From NCBI RefSeq assembly GCF_000699445.3, contig NC_067195.1:16315287-16379286 (forward strand): 64,000 nucleotides of DNA, read 5' to 3'. Shown here piece after piece: positions 22,435 through 29,339 of the stretch; the first letter of the stretch is position 1; each line of letters begins with the position of its first letter. A program made the translations under genes and the position numbers. This stretch comes from Schistosoma haematobium (Eukaryota > Platyhelminthes > Trematoda > Strigeidida > Schistosomatidae). Under the pieces are notes generated by a model that was given only the letters and a program-made list of their open reading frames with translations, ran no database searches and was not told where the DNA came from.

Positions 22435-24698
22435 TGAGGCCATGATGAAAAACTCATTGAAAAGAAATTTTCTCGCCTTATTCCTCGCTTCACTAAGTTT
22501 CAAAATGAGAATTTTCACTATGATTGATTACAAGTTCAAACAACCATAAGTGATAGTTAGGATTAAAGGAGAGAAAGATGATATGACACAGGAAGTATAG
22601 ATCTTGATCCTTAAAATGAATGTATAATTGCTAGTGTAGATTTGGGCTTAGAACAAATTATTTTTTGATTGTGTTAAGAGGGTCTAAGTTTATCACTAAA
22701 CGGGGCTTCCATAAAGTTACGAAAGCGTTTATGACCATTTCTATGTAAGGATCAAAAGCTGTTTTAAGACCAAGCTTATGACTTGTTTCATTTATGTGTT
22801 TCGCATTCATGAAGCACGATTTTCTTGTCCGTACATTTATTGGGGCACTGAATGCTAACAGATTATGCAGCTATTTATATACATGTTCTATCATTCTTAA
22901 CTGTAGTGTTCCGCTACTCTTCCACATGTACGTGTGTCTGAACACAAATGCACATGCATGTAATTACATTTTAAGTCCTTGATTGGTATAAATTCTGATA
23001 CTTTCCATATTATGTAGTTTTTTCTGTGCCTTATTTTGAATCATCTATTTTCTTTTTGCTACAGTGACCTTTATTAGTTTTAGTGCCTTGAATAATGTGT
23101 GTGATCAGACTGTTCGAAATATATAGTATAAATACATCATATTTTTAAAATAAACTCCATCTTCTCATTACGCAAACTGAAAATTTGTAAAAGGGCACTA
23201 ATAATTTAATTTTCTTTAATTCTTTAGTTATCAGCGATTTACTAAACACAATTCAAATATGAAGTGGGGAACTGTTTTTTTATAAGCAAGTGTATTGTCT
23301 GTGCTTATTGTCTGATGATTACGTATAATAAACTAGAAACAGGCATACTGGTTTTCTTAAAAAAACCCAAAATTTCAGAAAGAAATACTAACTTTAATGG
23401 AAATATACTAAACATGTATGGAAGCAGTGTTTAATTACACAAAAATATGAATTCTCGACTGTATATTCAATATAATCCATATCCCCTGTTACTCTTCGTG
23501 GAGGAGCATAGGCCGACCACCAGCAGATATCTCCTTGAATTATTAATATTATACATACAGACAGACATTAATTTGAAGATAAAAAACTATGAATACAACT
23601 GTATTCAACTGATGCGTTTAAAAATTGAACGAAATAGAAATTAAAGATTTCCTTAACAGATATTATCAATAACATAATACTAATAATTTGATCAAGTTAT
23701 TGAGGAATTGCACATTTTTACTAGTAATGAACAATACACAATATTATTAGCTGAATTCATGAGTCGATCTAAGCTAAATCACCACTGAAAACCTAGAAGC
23801 ACTGGATGGCCGCTTCGTCCTGGTATGGGACTCCTCAGCAGTGAGTATCTACGATCCCGCAAGCGAGACTCGAACGAAAGACCTTTGGTCTAGCGCACGA
23901 ACATCCGACCTCTAAACCACTATGCCGGTGTCCAACGGTGATGATGTCTAACTTCAATCGATTCATGATCTTGCACAAACCTTCATCCATTGTCTGAGTA
24001 GTCCCATAGCTTCCAGGTTTTCAGTGATGATCTAGCTTGGATTGACTCATCAATTCAACTATTCAAATGACTACAATCTCCATAAATCCTAATTCTGATC
24101 ATATTCAATATCAATGGTTGAGATCATGAGTCAATTTAAACCAGACCATCATGAAAAACCTAGAAGCACTGGACAGCCGTTTCTTCCTACTGTGGGACTC
24201 CTAGGCTGTGCATATCCACGATCCCGCCTCGCGAAATTCGAACCTAGGACCTATCAGTCTCGTGAGCGAGCGCTTAACCACTAGACCTCTGAGCCAGCAT
24301 CCAATAGTGTTAATGTCTAACTCCAACTAATCCACAAAATTGAGTGACACACCCACCATTGTCTTCAGTGAGTTACTATTTCACAACAGACCCGGTTGAA
24401 CTCCACTGTTTACTGCTTCTCACTAGAACTCCAGGAAATACCTCTTGGAGACCGTCACTAGTGAGCATATGTTGATTATAATGATGGTTATACAATATGG
24501 TTATAGCAATAATAATTATAACAATTACTTACTTTGTATACTTAAAGCTTCTTTAGTCTCTAGATAAACATAACCATGAATTAATTGTCCACTAAAACAT
24601 ACCGGTAGAATAGATGAATCTAAAATAATATCTAAGAGAATACGTTTTTTCAGTTCATCCATATTTACATTTTTATATGTAATATATGCATTAGACAT
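3904..24698 (-). CDS. Arrestin domain-containing (alpha-arrestin/ARRDC-like) protein, six exons
   Basis: CDS = complement of 24698-24533, 22234-21938, 14222-14011, 11315-10344, 8026-7501 and 4277-3904. That is 2547 nt, 848 residues plus TAG, with phases 1,1,0,0,1 and every intron GT..AG. Alpha-arrestins are cytoplasmic/endosomal adaptors that link membrane cargo to NEDD4-type ubiquitin ligases. The N arrestin domain covers roughly residues 20-220: FSGQLIHGYVYLE; ILQVELLGRG; LAGKRYFPFEFELPE followed by CPCSFVGSRGSIEYRLRV. The C domain starts near residue 436 (GYPISCRLTVSQRQLNPGSRL) and continues with FHLPSLPPTGLEGCSCIDIA and LLPIPIIIGT. A PPIY (PPxY) ligase-binding motif is at residues 746-749. 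Unusual are a ~200-residue Ser/Asn-rich insertion between the domains and a second insert inside the C domain. The first ATG of exon 1 is taken as start; an upstream 5' exon cannot be excluded. Confidence 0.9.
4925..5405 (+). pseudogene. Penelope-like element relic, GIY-YIG endonuclease region
   Basis: The frame from 4931 reads LTQWLRKAVQKTFTADKLN, then IYQFNCSIGTSS, then HHPSKLSKGQINLIKSSI and LAYLVNTGH. After an in-frame TAA (5240-5242) it continues with VDLNKDFKVIHHVPSRLPHG and RLLHIPEAIRI. This is the linker, degenerate GIY-YIG core and C-terminal tail typical of Penelope-like retroelements. The catalytic GIY and YIG tyrosines are not intact and the RT domain is missing. It lies antisense in intron 5 and is presumably inert. 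Confidence 0.75.
6423..6640 (+). mobile_element. SINE family B copy (5'-truncated, hammerhead-like)
   Basis: It starts inside the tRNA-like head (box-B-like GGGCTCGAACCC, 6437-6448). A hammerhead-like core follows: GCATTG | CTGGTGA | GTCC..GGAT | GAAAC | CAATGC (6469-6514). The family B tail comes next (CAGGTTTTCAATGATGGTCTA, then TTCATGATCTCAA). The core differs from CUGANGA at one position. Confidence 0.75.
7501..8026 (-). CDS. Arrestin-domain gene, exon 5
   Basis: Acceptor is a strong polypyrimidine tract, CCTTTTTTCCCCAG; donor GAAT|GTAAGT; 526 nt. It holds the C-domain hallmarks FHLPSLPPTGLEGCSCIDIA (consensus +P.+PP..L..C.I+.+.Y.L) and LPIPIIIGT (consensus LPI.IGT). The 5' end continues exon 4 in phase 0 (LRQ-VITYRDW). 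Confidence 0.92.
8027..10343 (-). other. Intron 4 of the arrestin-domain gene
   Basis: 2.3 kb of AT-rich sequence. The open frames in it (for example 9783-10061 minus) resemble no protein I know, and I see no transposon. Confidence 0.65.
10344..11315 (-). CDS. Arrestin-domain gene, exon 4 (large)
   Basis: Acceptor TTTACAG, donor CGCCAG|GTATGT; 972 nt, 324 codons, phase 0 at both ends. Residues ~240-430 are Ser/Asn/Thr-rich and probably disordered. The C arrestin domain begins at GYPISCRLTVSQRQLNPGSRL. A further ~70-residue insertion (LNGMSSDLNWC to NGIWWSGYV) precedes RHRIFLVLRQ. Confidence 0.9.
11411..11670 (+). mobile_element. SINE family B copy, nearly identical to the inverted copy at 24.1-24.35 kb
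   Basis: tRNA-like head: GGCTCAGAGGTCTAGTGG (box A region) and box B GGTTCGAATTTC at 11520-11531. Next come the hammerhead-like segment with GTCCCACAGTAGGA and GAAACGGCTGTCCAGTGC, then the tail GATGGTCTAGCTTCAATTG and CTCATGATCTCAACT. The core has CCTAGGA instead of CUGANGA, so self-cleavage is unlikely. It sits in intron 3 antisense to the host gene. Confidence 0.8.
11749..12241 (+). mobile_element. Short non-autonomous RTE derivative, copy 2, with 11-bp target duplication
   Basis: The 471-bp insert (11760-12230) is flanked by perfect direct repeats ACTGATATACT (11749-11759 and 12231-12241). It contains the RTE 5' region (GCCGAGAGTGGGG, TTGAGAGGACGAAAA, CCCTAAGAAAACCACC). This is fused at about 12160 to the RTE 3' tail (TGTGGCGCATATCTACTTGG, TGTACCAATGTT) and an AAATAAATAAA end. 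There is no coding capacity. The duplication shows it was inserted as a unit, presumably using the RTE machinery in trans. It lies in intron 3. Confidence 0.9.
12715..12845 (-). mobile_element. SINE family B fragment
   Basis: The reverse complement reads through GATCATGTATGCGCACTG, then TTCAGGAGTCCC, GATGAAACGGCCGTACAGTGC and the GATCGACTCGTGGATTC tail. The tRNA-like head is missing, and the hammerhead core is TTCAGGA, i.e. degenerate. Confidence 0.7.
14011..14222 (-). CDS. Arrestin-domain gene, exon 3
   Basis: Acceptor TTTATTACAG, donor ATGATG|GTATGA; 212 nt. It carries the most diagnostic N-domain segment: L.AGKRYFPFEFELPE, then PCSFVGSRGSIEYRLRVYL. This matches the ARRDC consensus L..G.+.FPF.F.LP...P.SF.G..G.+.Y.+.. 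very well. Confidence 0.92.
14388..14714. mobile_element. Head-to-head inverted SINE B pair inside one 17-bp target duplication
   Basis: The insert 14405-14697 is bounded by perfect direct repeats AATTTAAGAAAGCATGG (14388-14404 and 14698-14714). The left half is a minus-strand SINE B (tail at ~14405-14470, hammerhead segment ~14480-14530). The right half, from about 14580, is a plus-strand SINE B segment (GATCGTAGATGTGCACTG, TTGACGAATCCC, GACGAATCGGCCG, GGTGGTCTAGCTTAGATCG). The two halves can pair over ~110 bp. Both hammerhead cores are degenerate. It is located in intron 2. Confidence 0.85.
14715..17929. other. Intron 2, unannotated part
   Basis: AT-rich; no transposon recognised. A plus-strand 71-codon frame at 17096-17311 contains an unusually polar stretch (FLIDVEVKLKNFADERIKKW), but I do not recognise it and it has no supporting splice context. 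Confidence 0.5.
17930..18345 (-). mobile_element. Sm-alpha-type SINE, partial tandem arrangement
   Basis: On the minus strand a tRNA-like head (AGTAGCTAAGTGAATAAC; box B GGGTTCGAGTC at 18141-18151) is followed by the hammerhead motif and by a tail with CCACTGCTAGCCATTATCC and ATCGAGGCAATCCGCAC. The ~105-bp tail segment (ATCTTCCCA, GTTATT.AGGACTGC, CTCGATAT) occurs twice in the same orientation, at 17930-18035 and 18235-18345, so the SINE body is sandwiched between two tails. That is expected for a fragment of a tandem array. Known family context: Sm-alpha elements are pol III retroposons whose transcripts contain hammerhead ribozymes. Confidence 0.88.
18065..18110 (-). ncRNA. Hammerhead ribozyme motif of the Sm-alpha SINE (one core mutation)
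   Basis: The minus-strand order is CCGG (stem I), CTGACAA (core, 18095-18101), stem-loop II GTCCCAAATGGGAC (18081-18094, perfect palindrome), GAAA (18077-18080), CACGCG (stem III), GTC cleavage site (18069-18071), CTGG (stem I). The core deviates from CUGANGA at one G (to A), which probably lowers or abolishes activity. Confidence 0.85.
18346..20334. other. Intron 2, AT-rich with a trinucleotide repeat
   Basis: Contains a CAT/ATC-type microsatellite at 18501-18543 and short A-rich runs. No coding sequence or transposon is recognised. Confidence 0.55.
20335..20575 (-). mobile_element. Degenerate Sm-alpha-type SINE fragment with inverted tail
   Basis: The minus strand contains CCACTGTTAGCCACCATCC and a decayed hammerhead segment (TTGACAAGTC, TCAAATAGGATGAAAC, CGGATTCC). 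The tail string ATTGATGTTTAGAACTGTAA at 20341-20360 is repeated in inverted form at 20535-20557 (TTGCAGTCCTAAACATCAAC), so the copy is bracketed by inverted tails. It lacks the tRNA-like head. Confidence 0.7.
20576..21937. other. Intron 2, 5' part, unannotated
   Basis: AT-rich. The longest frame (21283-21576 minus) resembles nothing I recognise. The donor GTATGT of intron 2 is at 21937-21932. Confidence 0.5.
21938..22234 (-). CDS. Arrestin-domain gene, exon 2
   Basis: Acceptor TACTTCAG ends at 22235; 297 nt; donor GGAG|GTATGT. It joins exon 1 in phase 1 as SIQ-ILQVELLGRGVVVTPY, the arrestin pattern I..I.V.L.G.A.V. The rest is a schistosome-style lineage-specific loop of the N domain (about residues 70-150) without a recognisable motif. 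Confidence 0.85.
22373..22431. repeat. (TA)n microsatellite
   Basis: An uninterrupted run of 29 TA dinucleotides in intron 1. Likely length-polymorphic. Confidence 0.97.
22660..23170 (-). pseudogene. Penelope-like element relic (GIY-YIG C-terminal region)
   Basis: The minus strand shows decayed pieces of the Penelope-like C-terminus. HINETSHKLGLKTAF corresponds to the usual HL.ETGHK, and FMEAPFSDKLRPS corresponds to EA..I+.L+P.LC, ending near a K.FV box. The upstream minus-strand sequence around 23095-23140 matches 40430-40500, next to a better-preserved Penelope-like relic. Several stops and frameshifts are present. Confidence 0.6.
23748..23975 (-). mobile_element. SINE family B copy with the best hammerhead core in the window
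   Basis: Minus-strand order: a head with a box-B-like AGTCTCGCTTGCGGGATCG region, then CACTG | CTGAGGA | GTCCCATACCAGGAC | GAAG | CGGCCATC | CAGTG (23799-23844). CUGANGA is intact, stem I pairs 5 of 5 and stem II is GUCC/GGAC, but GAAA is GAAG. It sits in intron 1 in the same orientation as the host gene. Confidence 0.8.
23985..24108 (+). mobile_element. SINE family B 3' fragment
   Basis: Plus-strand tail only: GCTTCCAGGTTTTCAGTGATG, GATCTAGCTTGGATTGACTC, then TACAATCTCCATAAATCC and TTCTGAT. It lies between two minus-strand copies of the same family and so makes a local inverted repeat. Confidence 0.7.
24110..24352 (-). mobile_element. SINE family B copy, inverted partner of 11411-11670
   Basis: The reverse complement is almost identical to 11411-11670 over its full length, including the head (GGCTCAGAGGTCTAGTGG), GGTTCGAATTTCGCGAGG, GTCCCACAGTAGGAAGAAAC and the leading GTTAGACATTAACACTATTG. 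It lies 180 bp downstream of exon 1, in intron 1. Confidence 0.85.
24533..24698 (-). CDS. Arrestin-domain gene, exon 1 (start)
   Basis: ATG at 24698-24696, 55 codons plus one base, donor GTAAGT at 24532-24527. It encodes the first strands of the arrestin N domain, including CFSGQLIHGYVYLE, the usual (S)G..(V/L)xGxVxL pattern. An in-frame second Met (residue 13) is a possible alternative start. The exon is missed by simple ORF searches because it is short. Confidence 0.85.
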
Positions 24699-25855
24699 TT
24701 GAAATTAGTTTTCTTATTATTTAATCACAGTATAATCGAAATATAAAAGTTAGCCGCTGTTTTGTTTTCTTTTCTTTTTGTTGTTTTGGAACGAATTTCA
24801 ACATAATGTACATAATTTCTTTCTAGCATATACTTTAAGTACCGGAATATTAATGATTGAATATATTATTTTTCTTTTCTAAATATGATTTTATGTCATA
24901 GTTGAGATTGAATGTTAAAAGTAAAGTGGAAACGTTTAAATTCTTTATATGAACCCAATGTACATATTAAACTGTTCTCAACAAAAGTATATTAATAACC
25001 ATTTACTCTTTATATATACATATATATATATATATCTGCATTGAAACTTGAATTTAGCACTTCATTAAAACAAAACAATATTAGTAAGCATAAATGTGAA
25101 CTGATAGTTAGGTATTCATTGTTATTGGTTAATTTTATTCATGTGAATCACACACACACACACACATCTCTTCATCATAATTTAGTTGGATAAAAAAAAT
25201 AATGACAAAGAAAATAATAATTTATATCGGATTACATGACTTATTATAAGTATCTAATTCAAAATAAAAAAAAGGAAAGGAGATGGAATCATTGAAAAAA
25301 AGCTTTAACTAGTTCTATGTGTGTGATTTGAAAGTCTTAACTAAAATAGATGTCCAGTCAAATAGAAACAGATTGTGTAATATAAGGATGTTCATATTAC
25401 TCAAGCACATAATACAGTTGTAAATAGTCCAATGCTGTTTATGTTAACAAGACAGTTATACAATATGTAGTGATCAACAATATATAATGTATATATATAT
25501 TCGATACTGGTTGTCTGGATTGATACTAATATTTATGTTAACATAGGTTATAGATATACAACAGTCAATGTACATATAACACTCAAAACATTTCATTATT
25601 AGGACGGTAAAAACAAATACCTATTCACATACCTATATACAAACATACACAAAGTGAAACGATATTGACCAAGTTCACGTTTACTAGAGAAAAATCAACA
25701 AAACAACAACTACAACAACATAACATTGAACACATTATTCCACTGAAGTTTTTTGTGTGCACAAAATCAATATAACTAGTGAAATGAGTTGTTAGCAATG
25801 TAAATCACTCATGTACACCTAACTGAATGTACCATGCGTTTTTATTTAATGTACA

Positions 25856-25886
<31 letters not shown>

Positions 25887-28037
25887 TATTATTTAAATGT
25901 GCAATATACATCCATTGTCATTTAATGTTATTTTATTCAAGGTTTCTAATCAAAAAGTTAGTCTTAAATAGTAAAATGACTAAGTGCTACCAAAAACGTT
26001 TTGACTTCACATATACTTTAAAAGTAATAATACCTTAATGTGTTTTGGAGAAGAAAAAAGAGAACACGAAGAAGAAGAAGAAGAAGAAGAAGAAAGAATA
26101 CGTAAATTTGTTCAGTTATCTTGAGTTTTCATCATTTTTAAAGATGAAATAAAAGATAGAGAATTGTGTCAAGTTATTATGGCATTGAATATTGGATGAT
26201 AAACGTGTTTACACTTATAATAAATTTAAGGTTAACTAATTAAAAAGAATAAAATATAATAATGTTTAAGGTGAAATTTCGTCACATAGTGCATAGGTAA
26301 AGAAATGTATGATACAATTTATAGTAAACTTATTTGCCACTGATTGAATGTAATTGAAAAGAAGAGTGATTTGAAATAAGAACTGGAGTATAAACAGTTG
26401 GGTGAATTATTCTTGGTGGTTTCTCAGAATTAGGTTGATAATACTATCGGTCCGACAACATGATACTGTTAAATGCTGTGTGACGGTTTGATGTAGAAAT
26501 TAGAACGAACCACAGTTACATAGATGGTACTGTGAATGGATGGTAAGTTTATTGATGAGGATGTGAATCATGATCAATTGAGATGGTTGTGAAGAAATCT
26601 AGGCGAGGTCAAAACCAAGAAATAATATTAGTTCATGAAATCATTGAGACTGAGGATTAAATTCAAACTGCTTGATTGGCGCCTCTGGGATTGACGTTAA
26701 AGATAGTTGGTTGGTATATTTAAGGATTAATTACATTAGAGTAGATGCAATCATTTCATCCTTTTGTACTGATATGGTGTGACAGCTTGAGTTGAAGTAC
26801 GTATGTTTCAGGTTCTATGTTGCTTATAACCAACTGTAATAGATGAAAACAGCCAGATTACTCAGAACAAAAACTGATAGAATAATAAAACGTCACTTGA
26901 AGATACAACAGTTTCATTACTTTTGTTTTAAATATGTTTACATGTACTCCTTATGCTTATTTAATTAATATAATAGTTATGAATTGAATAAATTCGTAAA
27001 CACACTATTTGTTAAACAAATAACTAGTGAAATATTAAAATACAGATTAACTTTCCATAGCTTGATATATCAAATTTCGTTACCTAGATCTCTATGGAAA
27101 ACTATAGATATAATTCATCATCAAACATAAAACATAGTTGTTGCAGTCAGATTTACTTTACATCAACACTAAATCATGTTATATAACAATTGAAAACCTA
27201 TTGGAATCACACAGCTGTCTTGTTTCAATATGGTGCTTTTCAACAACGTGGTAGCCTTAATCATACTATGAATCGAACCCTGGAGATTCAGATATCACGT
27301 TGAACGATTAACGTTTAAATCAACGGGTTACCATTTAATTTATGATGTTGTACTATCGATTCTACTTGTCCTATCCCTAACTCACATCACGGCTTCTCAT
27401 TTGAAACTCAGGAAGACTTTTCATAATTAGACACCTATGAGTACATGACTTTTATTCATAGTATGGTTAGTTTGTAGAGATTGATCACTTTGTTGTTTAC
27501 AAACTACATTGATCAAAAAAACTATTCATCAACATCAAGTATACGGGACCTAAAAAAGGTATTTACCTGTTAATCAACTTTCTCTCTACAAATCAATAAT
27601 ATTTCGTTACAGTTTAATAATTGAGTATTTGTAAAATGAAAAATAGTTAGTTTTGATAGGAAATATATGTGAAATACTTTCTTGAATAAGCTTGGACCAG
27701 ATTGCCAGGCGAAACGTTGGATTTACTTCGAATTCTTTCGCTGAGACTTTATAAATACGTACTTCCACTTTAATATATATGAGTATTATTTGATGTTCAA
27801 AGTCAGTTTATATAGCTTGTTTATATTTGTTTTAATGTCATTGTACACAATGCCTACATTAGTGCTCATTTCAAAACGTTGTTGTTTTTTTCAAATATAG
27901 TTCAACACTTCACATTCTACATCTTTTTCATACTTCTATACTTACGGATTAAGTTGATATTTTTCAACTATTGGATGTTACATTAGTTTATGCTCATTGT
28001 AGAAACTTTCCAAACAGTTATTACTGATAATCGATTG
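24699..28037. other. Upstream region of the arrestin-domain gene, microsatellite-rich
   Basis: Probably holds the promoter and 5' UTR of the minus-strand gene, but no TATA box or initiator can be assigned. Simple repeats: (TA)n at 25011-25035, (CA)n at 25149-25166, (ATT)n at 25855-25893 and (GAA)n at 26068-26094. Around 27690-27745 the string CCAGGCGAAACGTTGG resembles hammerhead/GAAAC segments of Penelope-like 3' regions, but its core (TTGAATA) is not intact. No coding exon recognised. Confidence 0.5.
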
Positions 28038-28347
28038 ATCACTGGGTGGTGATCAATGTCATGTATGTCAGGTCCTTCTTATTGCAGATCGAATCCTATC
28101 GATCGACATAGTGTACGCAATTTGGAGTTACCTAGACTGGCGGCCACATTGCACCTTGGTCGAGTCCTACAGGATGTCAGTTGCGACCCGGATAGCTCAA
28201 TGGTAACGTCTCTGACTTCGAAGCTGGGCGACACGAGATCAAATCCATAAGGGAGCATCGGCTCCTTCAAGATTATAGCTTGCTGACGAGTGCTAAGTAG
28301 CACGAAGCCTATGACCGGGTTTTCCTGTTGACTACCTCCAACCACTA
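28038..28347 (+). mobile_element. SINE family C copy (tRNA-headed, hammerhead-like)
   Basis: Box-A-like TAGCTCAATGG (28193-28203) and box-B-like GAGATCAAATCC (28235-28246) form a tRNA-like head. It is preceded by the hairpin TGATCACTGGGTGGTGATCA, shared with the copy at 40.8-41.0 kb. A hammerhead-like segment follows: CTGACGA (28283-28289), stem II GTGCTAAGTAGCAC (28290-28303), GAAG. The copy ends at TGACTACCTCCAACCAC. The 3' strand of stem I does not pair convincingly. Confidence 0.8.
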
Positions 28348-29335
28348 AGTTATTACTGAACTTAGTTATTTATAAAAAACACCATACCCTTCAAAAATAT
28401 ACATAGATGTTAATGTGTTACCTTTAAATGAAACTTTAAATAACTTATTCCACTTCGGTTCGAGTCAGTCGGTATGAGATCATCAAGTTAAATTTGTCTT
28501 TACTGAATTTTTAACTAAGACATCGTTACCAGTTGATAGGAGAACGTGTAATAAATTGAATTCGTATTTTACGGAAATAGTCACAGATTAAATATAGTTT
28601 TAGGTTAGCCGATAGACCACTTGTATGTGAATGTAAGTCAGCTAATTGTCCATGATATATAATTGGTTTGTAAAAAAATTCTACTATTAGGGTTCATATG
28701 ACCTTAATAATGCATTTAATATATCAGTTTTTAATATGCAATACTGTTTAATCGAAAAAAAAACTATTTGATATAATCGCTACTAATATCAATGTTACAT
28801 AGTTATTTTAACTTTTTGGCTAACGGTCAAAGTTTCTCATAAAAATAAAAGTTTTCATTAATAAGAATGTAATAAAAGGAGAGTTAGTCTAAGTTTTCAT
28901 TTGAGATTTTCAATAATCTTATAACATATATGCAGTGGCTTGAAAAAGACCGATTTCACCTAACAATGAATCACACAAAAGACTGATAATTACTATTCGT
29001 AAACTTTACTGTGACTGCAAGACAACCGGTATCTGCTACTTATTGAGATGAAACAAGACTGCTACACGAATGCAGGGAAGAGAAACAACACTTTATTAGA
29101 AGGTTGATTTATTTAACAGCCACTAGTTAAACAGCACTCACGGTGATAATGATATATTACATATTTTAAATGTTCGACCAATAAACATATCTGAATGAAT
29201 TGACCTGACAGTTGATCAACAGTTTAATACGTGTATGTCATTTACATGTAATTTATTAATTGACTAGTTTGAGAAATATAATTGATCTTTGGGTTATACA
29301 TTGATTTATTTCTTTTGCAATGCCTATTTGGCTAA
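28348..29335. other. Spacer without recognised feature
   Basis: AT-rich with no gene, transposon or RNA recognised. Confidence 0.5.
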
Positions 29336-29339
29336 GTGT

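Noticed and set aside
27690..27745. Hammerhead-like GAAACGTT segment upstream of the host gene
   Set aside because: The core reads TTGAATA instead of CUGANGA and stem I is not evident; at most a remote Penelope-like 3' fragment.
28193..28246. Functional tRNA genes at the box A/box B sites (28.2, 40.9, 44.4 kb)
   Set aside because: The tRNA-like heads lack a paired acceptor stem and a clear anticodon arm and are followed by repeated SINE bodies, so they are SINE promoters, not tRNA genes.
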